A DNA stretch of 64,000 nt, taken from positions 2,356,001-2,420,000 of the forward strand of contig CAVYTX010000002.1 of NCBI GenBank assembly GCA_963771545.1. Direction: 5' to 3'. The stretch comes from CAKZLS01 sp963771545. GTDB lineage: Bacteria > Pseudomonadota > Alphaproteobacteria > Rhodospirillales > Defluviicoccaceae. This document shows positions 33,891-42,771 of this stretch, in pieces. Within the stretch, counting starts at the first letter, position 1, and every line of letters begins with the position of its first letter. Below the pieces are notes generated by a model. That model saw only the letters and a list, made by a program, of their open reading frames with translations. It was not told the DNA's origin and ran no database searches. The translations under genes were made by a program, and so were the position numbers.

Positions 33891-35636
33891 ATGTTTCATC
33901 GATATGTCCGACACGCCGGCGTCATCGCGTCGCTGGGCGTCCTGATCGCGTTTATTGCCGCGCCGTTGGTCGCGACGGCCCAGGAAACCGCGATCCTCTC
34001 GCAAAAGGATATCTTTCATCCGGTCATGGGCAGCCACGGCATGGTGGCGTCGCAGGAAGAGCACGCGACCCGCGTCGGGCTCGAAATCCTCGAGAGCGGC
34101 GGCAACGCGGTCGACGCCGCCGTCGCCATGGGTTTCACCCTCGCCGTCACCCTGCCCCGCGCCGGCAATCTCGGCGGCGGCGGGTTCATGATCATCCATA
34201 GCGCCGCCAAGAACGAGACCGTCGCGCTCGACTACCGGGAGATGGCGCCGGCGGCGGCGACCAAGGATATGTACCTGGACGCGGCCGGCAATGTCGACGA
34301 ACAGAAATCGCGGTATAGTTACCACTCGGTCGGGGTTCCCGGCACGGTCGCCGGCCTGGCGCTGGCGCTGGAGCGGTACGGATCGTTGCCGCTCGCCAAA
34401 GTCCTCGCGCCGGCGATCCGCCTCGCCGAGGAAGGGCTGGAGGTCAGTCCCGATCTTGCCGGCTCGATCGAGAAGGCGCGCGCGCGGTTCGAGCCGTGGC
34501 CGGAGTCGATGAAGATCTTCTTCAAACCCGACGGATCGGCCTACGCGCCGGGCGGAAAGCTGGTCCAGAAGGACCTCGCCTGGTCGCTCGGGCAAATCTC
34601 CGAGCACGGCGCCAAGGCCTTCTACGAGGGCGCGATCGCCGACAAGATCGCCGCCGACATGAAGGCGCAAGGCGGCCCGATCACTCTCGACGATCTCAAG
34701 GCCTACAAGGCGGTGGCGCGCGAGCCGGTGCGCGGCGAATACCGTGGTTACGAGATCGTCTCGATGCCGCCGCCGAGTTCGGGCGGCATTCACGTGATCC
34801 AGATCCTCAACATCCTCGAGGGCTATCCGATCGGCTATCTCGGTCCCAACGGAGCGGAGACGCTCCACCTGATGGCCGAGGCGATGAAGCTCGCCTACGC
34901 CGATCGCAGCAAGTATCTGGGCGATCCGGATTTCGCCAAGATCCCGGTCAAAAGCCTGACCTCGGAAGCCTACGCCGAGACGCTGCGCGCCAAGATCAAC
35001 CGATACCGGGCGACGCCGGCGAGCGCGATCCAGCCCGGCGACCCGATGCCGTTCGAGAGCGACCAGACCACCCAGTTTTCGGTAATGGACGGCAAGGGCA
35101 ACGTCGTCTCCAACACCTACACCATCAACTTCAGCTACGGCACCGGCATCGTCGCCGCCGGCACCGGCATTCTGCTCAACAACGAGATGGACGACTTCTC
35201 GTCGAAGCCCGGCGTGCCCAACGCCTACGGCCTGATCGGCGGCGAGGCCAACGCCATCGAGCCCGGCAAGCGGCCGCTGAGTTCGATGACCCCGACCATC
35301 GTGTTCAAGGACGGCAAGCCGTGGCTGGCCACCGGCAGTCCCGGCGGCAGCCGCATCATCACCACCGTTCTGCAGGTGATCATGAACATGATCGACCATG
35401 GCATGAACGTCGCCGCCGCCAGCAGCGCGCCGCGGATCCATCATCAGTGGCTGCCCGATCAATTGCGGGTCGAGGTCGGCCTGAGCCCCGACACGGTGAG
35501 CCTGCTCTCCGCCAAGGGGCATGATGTGGTGGTCATGGACGCCATGGGCAGCACCCAGTCGGTGATGCGAACCGACGCCGGTTTCTTCGGCGCCTCGGAT
35601 CCGCGCCGCCCGGACGCTTTGACACTGGGCTATTGA
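33891..35636 (+). CDS. ggt: Gamma-glutamyltransferase
   Basis: This 581-residue precursor has a signal peptide (cleavage near residue 30) and the full Ggt fold. The autocatalytic threonine is expected at residue 393 (D-Q-T-T-Q-F-S-V), which would become the N-terminus of the small subunit; P-L-S-S-M-T-P-T-I-V and the G-S-P-G-G-S motif follow. It would cleave glutathione and other gamma-glutamyl compounds in the periplasm. GGAGGAGAGG precedes the ATG. The last 1.1 kb of the gene is duplicated downstream (see 38044). Confidence 0.95.
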   Translation: MFHRYVRHAGVIASLGVLIAFIAAPLVATAQETAILSQKDIFHPVMGSHGMVASQEEHATRVGLEILESGGNAVDAAVAMGFTLAVTLPRAGNLGGGGFMIIHSAAKNETVALDYREMAPAAATKDMYLDAAGNVDEQKSRYSYHSVGVPGTVAGLALALERYGSLPLAKVLAPAIRLAEEGLEVSPDLAGSIEKARARFEPWPESMKIFFKPDGSAYAPGGKLVQKDLAWSLGQISEHGAKAFYEGAIADKIAADMKAQGGPITLDDLKAYKAVAREPVRGEYRGYEIVSMPPPSSGGIHVIQILNILEGYPIGYLGPNGAETLHLMAEAMKLAYADRSKYLGDPDFAKIPVKSLTSEAYAETLRAKINRYRATPASAIQPGDPMPFESDQTTQFSVMDGKGNVVSNTYTINFSYGTGIVAAGTGILLNNEMDDFSSKPGVPNAYGLIGGEANAIEPGKRPLSSMTPTIVFKDGKPWLATGSPGGSRIITTVLQVIMNMIDHGMNVAAASSAPRIHHQWLPDQLRVEVGLSPDTVSLLSAKGHDVVVMDAMGSTQSVMRTDAGFFGASDPRRPDALTLGY

Positions 35637-35767
35637 GGGAGGAGCGATTGGGGAAGCCCCGCCAGGGGAATCGGGTGAAAGGGTCATGCCGTGCCTATCC
35701 AGTTAAGACAGACACCCACTACATATAGAGCAAACGACGCGCCATGCCGACACCGCCCAATCGGCCG
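34566..35767 (+). repeat. Direct repeat, copy A: 3' part of ggt plus 131 bases beyond
   Basis: This 1202-bp segment recurs at 38044-39250 (1207 bp) in the same direction. The homology starts at CAGAAGGACCTCGCC, within ggt, and ends at CAATCGGCCG. The two copies enclose the DUF4411/ImmA toxin-antitoxin pair. Confidence 0.9.
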
Positions 35768-35854
35768 CTCTCCCCTGAGAAATTCGATGGTAGACCCGAA
35801 GCGGAAACTGGTTACATTTTCACTTCCGATAGAAAGAATGGTGCACAGACATGT

Positions 35855-36362
35855 TCAAAACGATGAATTTTCTTTTCTTAGAAAGTCGTTGAAGTTCAGA
35901 GGCACAACACCTTCAAGTTTGCATATGTTTGGTATGCGGCGTTTTCGTGAGCCTATTTCTTGAGATACGATTTTGCTCCATGCTAACCACAGGTAGCCTG
36001 AGAGTTCTGGCAAGAGCGATTATTGTTAAATCATTCAGGCAAATAGTTTTGGAGGAGCCGCCCGTAAATTCTGAAATGAAGTCTCGATGTCGATCCTGCA
36101 TCTGTTGAATATGCATAACATAGGTCTGCCAGTCCCAATGATCTTCGCCTACCTCCAAAACTAACTCTGTTTTACAAGCCGCTAAGCATTCTCCCACATT
36201 CCCCGGAATACGGCACATTTCTTCATAGATTTCGGTGGTTACAGCTACGTGTCCGTTTTGAATTAGCCCACAAAAGCCTTCCCACATCGTCCTGTGAATG
36301 TCCTCTGGCATCATTTCCAATGGATTAGACACACCTGACGTATCGAAACAGTACTTCTTCAT
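35855..36362 (-). pseudogene. DUF4411 PIN-like protein, C-terminus frameshifted
   Basis: The first frame (M-K-K-Y-C-F-D-T-S-G-V at 36362) has the DUF4411 PIN-type acidic start and L-N-D-L-T-I-I-A-L-A near the end, but closes at 35913. The typical ending of the family (S-R-K-R-R-I-P-N-I-C followed by L-N-F-N-D-F-L) is found in another frame down to a stop at 35855. One extra base near 35972-35979 accounts for this. It would be the toxin of a pair with the ImmA/IrrE gene, whose stop it overlaps by four bases. It is probably inactive or misread. Confidence 0.75.
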
Positions 36363-37513
36363 GTAACGCCGAAATGTTCGCGGATATCATACAGATGCTT
36401 CAGGTTTTTGATTTCCATATACTCGGCTGCGTTATGATTTGTTATGTAACCAGAGGCCCACGCCTCCATAACAAGGCCAGTATATAGATCTCCCACGGCG
36501 TTTTTGTATCTTGTGCCATAATAAGAAGGTCTGCCAAAACTCTTGTAGCTGCGCTCTTCGTCGTCAAACTGCGGTTTTTTGACGTGCCAGTAGTATTTTT
36601 CATTTACGTAGCCAAGGTGAACAAGCCTTATGAGCATCGCGTGAGGGCTGACCCGTAGTTCATTTGCGAGGTCATTAAGAGTTTGATCAGGGAAAGTGCT
36701 GCGCTCTTGTGATGGCGGCGCACCTACGAGCCGAACTACAATTGTTTCTGGCATCAAAAATGATGCTGAAAACCGATCACACCACGTTTCTGATTGCGGC
36801 CTATTGGAATCATTGGAAAAAGACAGCGGAGCAATTACCCCACTTTGCTTCAGTAGAACATGGGCGAGTTCGTGAATAAGCGTAAACGCCTGCGCACTCG
36901 GCGCCTCATTGTGAAACACGACGACCGGCAGCGGAAATTCAACGAGGCACATGCCACGCGCACCAAGTTCGCGAAGATCATTGTTTTTCAGAGTAAGGAT
37001 GCCCAAGCGTTCAATTTTTCTGCGTAGTATGTCAGGAAACTGCAGGCGTTGTTGCGCCGTCAGGGACATCTGGAAATCAATCGAGAAGTCCATGGCATCT
37101 CTCGTCGCTATGGCTGCTTCATCGACATTTGTTTGCACTGTCGCGAAGAGATGCCCAGGGAAAATTGGCGGTTCCTCGCCTATTTCTTGATAGAGGTCTA
37201 GAGCATTGGTGCGTTGAGCCTCCACCCACTCTTGAATATCCTTCAAAATGCGATTTTCAGCATCTATGTCGACGCCCCTATGGGCACGAAAGTCGGGAAC
37301 CATTTCCGGCTCCCTAAGCTGCGGCCGGTCCTTAAGGAAAAATTCTACGAATGAGCGGTTATATAGTTTGGCGAGGTTGCGGGCCTGAACGACCGTTGGA
37401 ACTTCGGTAGAATCGTTACTTTCCCAAGCGGCGACCCGTTCCGGGTTTTGCTTAAGACGATGCGCAACCTCTTCGATAGACTTTCCACACCGCTCCCGTG
37501 CCCAACGAAGCAC
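36359..37513 (-). CDS. XRE-ImmA/IrrE metallopeptidase (antitoxin-type partner of DUF4411)
   Basis: The 384-residue frame has an N-terminal helix-turn-helix (residues about 8-62) and a zinc peptidase domain with H-E-L-A-H at about residue 220. This is the COG2856-type partner usually encoded directly before DUF4411 toxins. The visible start is a GTG at 37513. A better one, M-T-A-T-A-K-T-E-P-E-I from the ATG at 37556, runs in another frame and joins N-P-S-V-L-R-W-A-R-E if one base near 37523-37527 is removed, so a second frameshift is likely. Confidence 0.85.
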   Translation of the reverse strand: MLRWARERCGKSIEEVAHRLKQNPERVAAWESNDSTEVPTVVQARNLAKLYNRSFVEFFLKDRPQLREPEMVPDFRAHRGVDIDAENRILKDIQEWVEAQRTNALDLYQEIGEEPPIFPGHLFATVQTNVDEAAIATRDAMDFSIDFQMSLTAQQRLQFPDILRRKIERLGILTLKNNDLRELGARGMCLVEFPLPVVVFHNEAPSAQAFTLIHELAHVLLKQSGVIAPLSFSNDSNRPQSETWCDRFSASFLMPETIVVRLVGAPPSQERSTFPDQTLNDLANELRVSPHAMLIRLVHLGYVNEKYYWHVKKPQFDDEERSYKSFGRPSYYGTRYKNAVGDLYTGLVMEAWASGYITNHNAAEYMEIKNLKHLYDIREHFGVT

Positions 37514-37655
37514 TGATGGGTTATATCTCGGGCTCCGTTTTTGCGGTCGCTGTCATTCGTGAATCATAGCGCGTGAGGCTAGGATCTTGATAGGTTGGTC
37601 GCTTCAAAAAAGCGATTTTTTTCTTTGCACCAGCAGCGGCCGAGCCTTGTCGGGG

Positions 37656-37841
37656 AAAAGGGGACGCTACCCTTTTTGTGTGGGGGGAAAAGGGGACGCT
37701 ACCCTTTTTGTGTGTGAGGAACCTGTAAACTTTTGAAGAGGCGGGATTTTCGGGGCGATTGAAGGAGCAGATTTTGCGGGAAACCGATTTTTTCGAGCGG
37801 GTTTCTTGCGTTTTGGAGCGAAAAGGGTAGCGTCCCCTTTT
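37656..37841. repeat. AAAAGGGGACGCTACCC repeats, two direct and one inverted
   Basis: AAAAGGGGACGCTACCCTTTTT occurs at about 37656 and again 32 bases later. Its inverse, AAAAGGGTAGCGTCCCC, occurs at 37821-37837. The arrangement brackets a short AT/GC mixed segment without a gene. Such GGGG-headed units are common around REP-like or IS-derived elements. Confidence 0.75.
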
Positions 37842-37987
37842 CCACGATATAGCTGGAAGACCGCAGCCAACGGATTAATGAGCGGCCGCTGATAGAGATT
37901 GGATGATTGGGCCGCTCATTGGAGGCCGACGGTTCCCGAGGAGTTCCGGGAACACGTTCCTGATCTTGCGGCCCCTTGGGCGGATGT

Positions 37988-38039
37988 CAAATAAGTAACA
38001 TGTCCCCGGAACCCAAATAAGTAACATGTCCCCGGAACC
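37988..38039. repeat. 26-bp tandem repeat at the junction with the ggt copy
   Basis: CAAATAAGTAACATGTCCCC followed by GGAACC occurs twice in exact tandem (37988-38013 and 38014-38039). The second copy of the ggt duplication begins five bases later, so the repeat marks the recombination junction. Confidence 0.9.
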
Positions 38040-38043
38040 CCCA

Positions 38044-39120
38044 CAGAAGGACCTCGCCTGGTCGCTCAGGCAAATCGCCGAACACGGCGCCAAGGCCTTC
38101 TACGAGGGCGCGATCGCCGACAAGATCGCCGCCGACATGAAGGCGCAACGGCGGCCCGATCACCCTCGACGATCTCAAGGCGTACAAGGCGGTGGCGCGC
38201 GAGCCGGTGCGCGGCGAATACCGCGGCTACGAGATCGTCTCCATGCCGCCGCCGAGTTCGGGCGGCGTTCACGTGATCGCAGATCCTCAACATCCTCGAA
38301 GGCTACCCGATCGGCTATCTCGGCCCCAACGGCGCGGAGACCATCCACCTGATGGCCGAGGCGATGAAGCTCGCCTACGCCGACCGCAGCAAGTATCTGG
38401 GCGATCCGGATTTCGCCGAGATCCCGGTCAAGGGCCTGACCTCGAAGGCCTACGCCGCAGACGCTGCGCGCCAAGATCGACCGATACCGGGCGACGCCGG
38501 CGAGCGAGATCCAGCCCGGCGACCCGATGCCCCTACGAGAGCGACCAGACCACCCACTTCTCGGTCGATCGACGGCTACGGCAACGCGGTCGCCAACACC
38601 TACACCCTCAACTTCAGCTACGGCTCCGGCATCGTCGCCGCCGGCGCCGGCATCCTGCTCAACAACGAGATGGACGACTTCTCCGCCAAGCCGGGCGTGC
38701 CCAACGCCTACGGCCTGATCGGCGGCGAGGCCAACGCCATCGAGCCCGGCAAGCGGATGCTCAGTTCGATGACCCCGACCATCGTGTTCAAGGACGGCAA
38801 GCCGTTCCTGGTCACCGGCAGCCCCGGCGGCAGCCGCATCATCACCACCGTCCTGCAGGTGATCATGAACGTCATCGACCACGGCATGAACGTCGCCGCC
38901 GCCAGCAGCGCGCCGCGCGATCCACCACCAGTGGCTGCCCGACGAGCTGCGGGTCGAGGGCGGCCTCAGCCCCGACACGGTGCGCCTGCTCTCCGCCAAG
39001 GGGCATGATGTGGTGGTCATGGACGCCATGGGCAGCACCCAGTCGGTGATGCGGACCGACGCCGGTTTCTTCGGCGCCTCGGACCCGCGCCGCCCGGACG
39101 CCCTGACACTGGGCTATTAG
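38044..39120 (+). pseudogene. ggt 3' copy with six frameshifts
   Basis: This copy covers residues about 226-581 of the intact Ggt at 33891 and lacks the signal peptide and first 225 residues. Compared base by base it has six single-base gains, near 38149, 38279, 38458, 38532, 38566 and 38919, that break the frame; between them the differences are mostly at third codon positions. The stop is TAG instead of TGA. It has no promoter of its own in view. It is a dead duplicate unless the gains are sequencing errors. Confidence 0.9.
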
Positions 39121-39250
39121 CGAGGGGCGATTGGGGGAGCCCCGCCAGGGGAATCGGGTGAAAGAGGCATACCGTGCCTATCCAGCTAAGACAGACACCC
39201 ACGACATATAGAGTAAACGACGCGCCATGCCGATACCGCCCAATCGGCCG
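38044..39250 (+). repeat. Direct repeat, copy B of the ggt 3' duplication
   Basis: This 1207-bp segment is the counterpart of 34566-35767. The length difference of five is exactly explained by six single-base gains in coding sequence and one single-base loss just after the stop codon. Confidence 0.9.
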
Positions 39251-39377
39251 GTTATGACCCGTAGGCGACATCGGCGGTCAGAAGCTTTATCCTAGAAGGA
39301 GGTATGGCGATCGGAGCAATGCTGAGCGACGGACTTTCGGGAATTGTGACTAGACCGTAAGGGCCCCGATAAAGTGT

Positions 39378-40271
39378 TTAAGCTCTAGTTGCTCGGTCAC
39401 GTGCCATAGAGTAATGGCTGCGACCGTCGGGAACAAACGTCTCGAGATCGAGTTCGAAGGTCGTACAGATCAGAGAAAGTTCCTCCGGGTCTTCGTCCCG
39501 CTGATGCAGTACGCCCTCAATCGCAGGCATGTGTGGCTGATTTTCGAGTGAGAGCCGATACATGTTGATATTCCATCGCATGCTCCAATAACCGAGATTG
39601 CACAACCAGATAGTCTGGATGTGATGGTAGAACGCTGCGCGTTCCGTTAGGTCAAGTCCGGCAGGCGCGCTTCTGAAATTGTCGACATCCCAAACCCAGT
39701 CAAAGTATTCATAGTCTTTTGCTAGGCAGAAATCCCAAAGTGATGCAGCGATGTAGTATTCCCCTATGTTCACGCCGAGGCAGCCGCATGTAAAACTATG
39801 GGAAAAATCAAAACCGCGACTTCATAAAGATGGAAGAATGAAAACAGATCCTGGCGGAGAACAATGTGTATTGAACTTTCCATCAAATAAATATTGCCTG
39901 CATAACTCGCGAAATATTCTCAGTTGAGAATCACACATGTTTTGTGGAATAATTGTTGTAGATAGCGGATCGCGAATATTTTTGCGAAGGCCAATGTTGC
40001 GGTACATTAGCCCAATGTGGATCTTCATTAGCCACAGATAAACCTCTTCCCAAACAAACTGGTTGCGACTAATGCGCGCCTCAATCTGCCCGAATATTTG
40101 ATTGTATTTTAGCGAAGCAGGGACCTTTGCGTGTCGATAGTCCAATCCTGTTTCGTTGGGTAAGCGATACGTCTGTCGTTTCAGATTAAAACGGCGTTGC
40201 AGCCAATCGGGAATTACGTGTTCTTCAGTGTCAGGCTGTATCCCCGAAAATAGGCATCCTAACGCCCGCAT
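39378..40271 (-). pseudogene. HNH-like protein gene interrupted by an in-frame TGA
   Basis: The two open frames (40271-39822 and 39773-39378) are in the same frame and are separated by one TGA at 39824-39822. Read through, the protein has about 297 residues. The start resembles the E-H-V-I-P-D-W-L motif of small HNH-like proteins of unknown role, though the first C-x-x-C is only partly kept. The part after the TGA (F-T-C-G-C-L-G-V-N-I-G) continues sensibly, so the stop looks like a nonsense mutation. Codon use is AT-rich compared with the chromosome. Confidence 0.65.
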
Positions 40272-40287
40272 AGGACCTCCTTAGTCT

Positions 40288-40473
40288 TCATGGATGCTTA
40301 GAAAGCCATAGGTATCTCGGCGCAAAAGATCTTTGCGCATTTTGCCGCGCTCCGTATAGGCTGAACATCAAGATGCATACCATAGCGGATGCAAAGGCTA
40401 TCCAGGCTGGAAATATTCGTTTTGGCCAATTGGCATGGACGTCCACCGTCGGCTCATGGCTATGACCGCGCAT
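40288..40473 (-). CDS. Possible small single-helix membrane protein
   Basis: The 61-residue frame contains one helix (I-A-F-A-S-A-M-V-C-I-L-M-F) after a histidine-rich start. It overlaps the end of the frame 40398-40646, so one of the two may be off frame. No family is recognised and no strong ribosome site is seen. Confidence 0.3.
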   Translation of the reverse strand: MRGHSHEPTVDVHANWPKRIFPAWIAFASAMVCILMFSLYGARQNAQRSFAPRYLWLSKHP

Positions 40474-40646
40474 GCCGAATCTTTGCCAACCACGACGGCA
40501 ATACCCTCAGCTGCAGACAAGCCTTGTGGACGGCGTGGACCGTCACTTGTGACCCACTGCCACCGTTCAAACTGATAGTTATATCTGCACACCGCTTCCA
40601 CCCAGCCGATACGGTCCGTCTGATCATAGTTATACTGATAGGTCAT
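40398..40646 (-). CDS. Possible small protein of unknown function
   Basis: From the ATG at 40646 (TAGGAAAT upstream) the frame encodes 82 residues, aromatic-rich at the start (M-T-Y-Q-Y-N-Y-D-Q). No family is recognised. It overlaps the small membrane frame at 40288-40473 and lies in the accessory zone, so it may itself be part of a decayed gene. Confidence 0.3.
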   Translation of the reverse strand: MTYQYNYDQTDRIGWVEAVCRYNYQFERWQWVTSDGPRRPQGLSAAEGIAVVVGKDSACAVIAMSRRWTSMPIGQNEYFQPG

Positions 40647-40677
40647 ATTTCCTATGGGCGAAGATAAGCATATCAAC

Positions 40678-40800
40678 GGGGTCAGACTCATTTGATAGTG
40701 AAACCCAGGATCTTCGCGGCCGTTTCTAAGCGATTTCGGCGAGTGACCCGCGCCGAGCGTTGAAAATTCTACCGGGAGGCAAGGGGTCAGGTCTATTATT
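40678..40800. repeat. Two GGGGTCAG words 105 bases apart
   Basis: GGGGTCAGACTCATTTGATA starts at 40678 and GGGGTCAGGTCTATTATT at 40783. They share the GGGGTCAG head found twice near 27199 and resemble element ends; no transposase is present between them. Confidence 0.45.
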
Positions 40801-41045
40801 ATAGTATAAAGCCCTTCGTTCAAGTCTACTATTGTGGTTCACGGAACTGAGCCTAATGTTCAATTCAACTGTGCGTGATCAGGGCAGGGGAGCGGTGTTT
40901 TCGCCGATGATGTTTTACTGTGCATGGGGTTGTTTTCACGAAATGACGGGATGCCCTCCCCCCCTTCCAATGGCGGCCAAGACGTGCCTTGACGCGACGC
41001 CGAACCCGTGGCTTACCATTATTCGGTCAGTTGTATTGGAGAGCC

Positions 41046-41945
41046 ATGAACCGCATCGGCCGCCAAACCCGTCTGCCTTCCGGATCGCGCCAAGCCGCGC
41101 CCACCTTCGCGGTCGGCCTTGTTCTCGCCCTCGCCCTTGGCTGTGTCGCCAACGACACGCGCGCGCTCGATTGGGGCGAGGTCAGTGGACCGACCCAGAC
41201 GCCGCCGCGCGCGATCGGCGGCTATGCCAGGGGCTGCCTCGCCGGGGCCGAGGCGCTGCCCGCCGACGGACCGGGCTATCAGGTGATCCGGCTTTCGCGG
41301 GACAGATTCTATGGTCATCCGCGGCTCATTCGGTATATCGAGGATCTGGCCGTGGCCGCGCGCCCGCAAGGATGGAGCGGGCTGATGGTTGGCGACCTCG
41401 CCCAGCCGCGCGGCGGGCCGATGAGCTCCGGGCACCGCAGCCATCAGATCGGCCTCGACGCCGATATCTGGTTTCTGCCGGCTCCGGACCGGCCCCTGTC
41501 GCCGGAGGCGCGCGAGACCCTGTCGGCGGTCTCCCTGGTCACCATCGATGGACAATCCGTCGATCGCCGGCGCTGGAGCGATGTTCACGTCCGGCTGCTG
41601 AAGACGGCGGCGCGCTTTCCGGACGTGGAGCGAATCTTCGTCAATCCGGCCATCAAGCGCGAGCTGTGCGCGGTGGCGGGACAGGACCGGACGTGGCTCG
41701 CCAAGATCCGTCCGTGGTGGGGGCATCATTATCATTTCCACGTTCGCCTGCGCTGTCCGCCGGGCGACACGGCCTGTGTCGATCAGGACCCGGCGCCGAC
41801 CGGCGACGGCTGCGACGAGACCCTTGCCTGGTGGTTCGCGGACCCCGAGAGGGCGCGCCTGGACAAGCCTCCCTCGCCGCCGGCGAAACCGCTGACCCTC
41901 GCCGATCTTCCGCCCGCCTGCCGAGGCGTTCTGAACGGTTCCTGA
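41046..41945 (+). CDS. mepA: Penicillin-insensitive murein endopeptidase (MepA)
   Basis: From the ATG at 41046 the protein has 299 residues with an N-terminal secretion signal and the MepA (M74) fold. The zinc ligands are visible in G-H-R-S-H-Q-I-G-L-D-A-D-I-W and W-W-G-H-H-Y-H-F-H-V-R-L. It cleaves D-alanyl-meso-diaminopimelate cross-links in the periplasm, independent of beta-lactams. Six or more cysteines likely form disulfides. It ends 28 bases before the convergent aap operon. Confidence 0.93.
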   Translation: MNRIGRQTRLPSGSRQAAPTFAVGLVLALALGCVANDTRALDWGEVSGPTQTPPRAIGGYARGCLAGAEALPADGPGYQVIRLSRDRFYGHPRLIRYIEDLAVAARPQGWSGLMVGDLAQPRGGPMSSGHRSHQIGLDADIWFLPAPDRPLSPEARETLSAVSLVTIDGQSVDRRRWSDVHVRLLKTAARFPDVERIFVNPAIKRELCAVAGQDRTWLAKIRPWWGHHYHFHVRLRCPPGDTACVDQDPAPTGDGCDETLAWWFADPERARLDKPPSPPAKPLTLADLPPACRGVLNGS

Positions 41946-41972
41946 GCCGCCGAGTTTGCCGCAATCGATGAT

Positions 41973-42755
41973 TCAATGACTCAGGATCTGGCTGAGGAAT
42001 TTCTTGGTGCGTTCGCTCTTGGGATTGTCGAAGAACGCCGCCGGCGGCGCCATCTCGACGATCATGCCCTCGTCCATGAACACCATGGTGTTACCCACGG
42101 TCTTGGCGAACCCCATCTCGTGGGTCACGCAGATCATAGTCATGCCGCCCTCGGCCAGGTCCACCATCACGTCCAGCACCTCCTTGATCATCTCCGGATC
42201 GAGGGCGGACGTGGGTTCGTCGAACAGCATGATCGACGGCTTCATGCATAGCGCCCGGGCGATGGCGACGCGCTGCTGCTGACCGCCCGAAAGCTGCCCC
42301 GGGTACTTGTTCGCCTGCTCGGGGATGTGGACCCGTTCGAGATACTCCATGGCCGTCTCCACGGCTTCCCTCTTGGGCCGCTTGTGAACCCAGATGAGCG
42401 ACAGGGTGAGGTTGTCGAGCACGGTCAGGTGGGGGAACAGGTTGAACTGCTGAAACACCATGCCCACGTTCCGGCGGATCCGCTCGATGGTGCGGACGTC
42501 GTTGGTCAGCTCGACGCCATCGACGGTGATGTGGCCTTGCTGGTGTTCCTCCAGGCGATTGATGCAGCGGATCATGGTGGACTTGCCCGAGCCCGACGGA
42601 CCGCACACCACCACCCGTTCGCCCCGCATTACGGTCAGATTGATATCCTGCAGCACGTGAAAGGCGCCGTACCACTTGTGCACGCCCTCCAGCGTGATCG
42701 CCGCGTCGGATTCGGGGGCGGGGGCGGCCGATGTCCCAGTCGTTCCAGATGTCAT
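41973..42755 (-). CDS. aapP: General L-amino acid ABC transporter, ATP-binding protein (AapP)
   Basis: From the ATG at 42755 (GAGGAG upstream) the protein has 260 residues with Walker A G-P-S-G-S-G-K-S-T, signature L-S-G-G-Q-Q-Q-R-V-A-I-A-R-A-L and Walker B I-M-L-F-D-E-P-T-S-A-L-D-P-E. It is the polar amino acid (PAAT) class ATPase that powers the two permeases encoded upstream in the operon aapJ-aapQ-aapM-aapP. Confidence 0.95.
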   Translation of the reverse strand: MTSGTTGTSAAPAPESDAAITLEGVHKWYGAFHVLQDINLTVMRGERVVVCGPSGSGKSTMIRCINRLEEHQQGHITVDGVELTNDVRTIERIRRNVGMVFQQFNLFPHLTVLDNLTLSLIWVHKRPKREAVETAMEYLERVHIPEQANKYPGQLSGGQQQRVAIARALCMKPSIMLFDEPTSALDPEMIKEVLDVMVDLAEGGMTMICVTHEMGFAKTVGNTMVFMDEGMIVEMAPPAAFFDNPKSERTKKFLSQILSH

Positions 42756-42771
42756 GACGTCCAACTCCTCG

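Noticed and set aside
33750..35687. A 645-codon minus-strand frame opposite ggt
   Set aside because: It is the antisense shadow of the Ggt gene, with the same telltale composition and no motif.
39822..39824. Selenocysteine at the in-frame TGA of the HNH-like gene
   Set aside because: No selenocysteine-type stem-loop is evident after the TGA, and the family is not known to be a selenoprotein.
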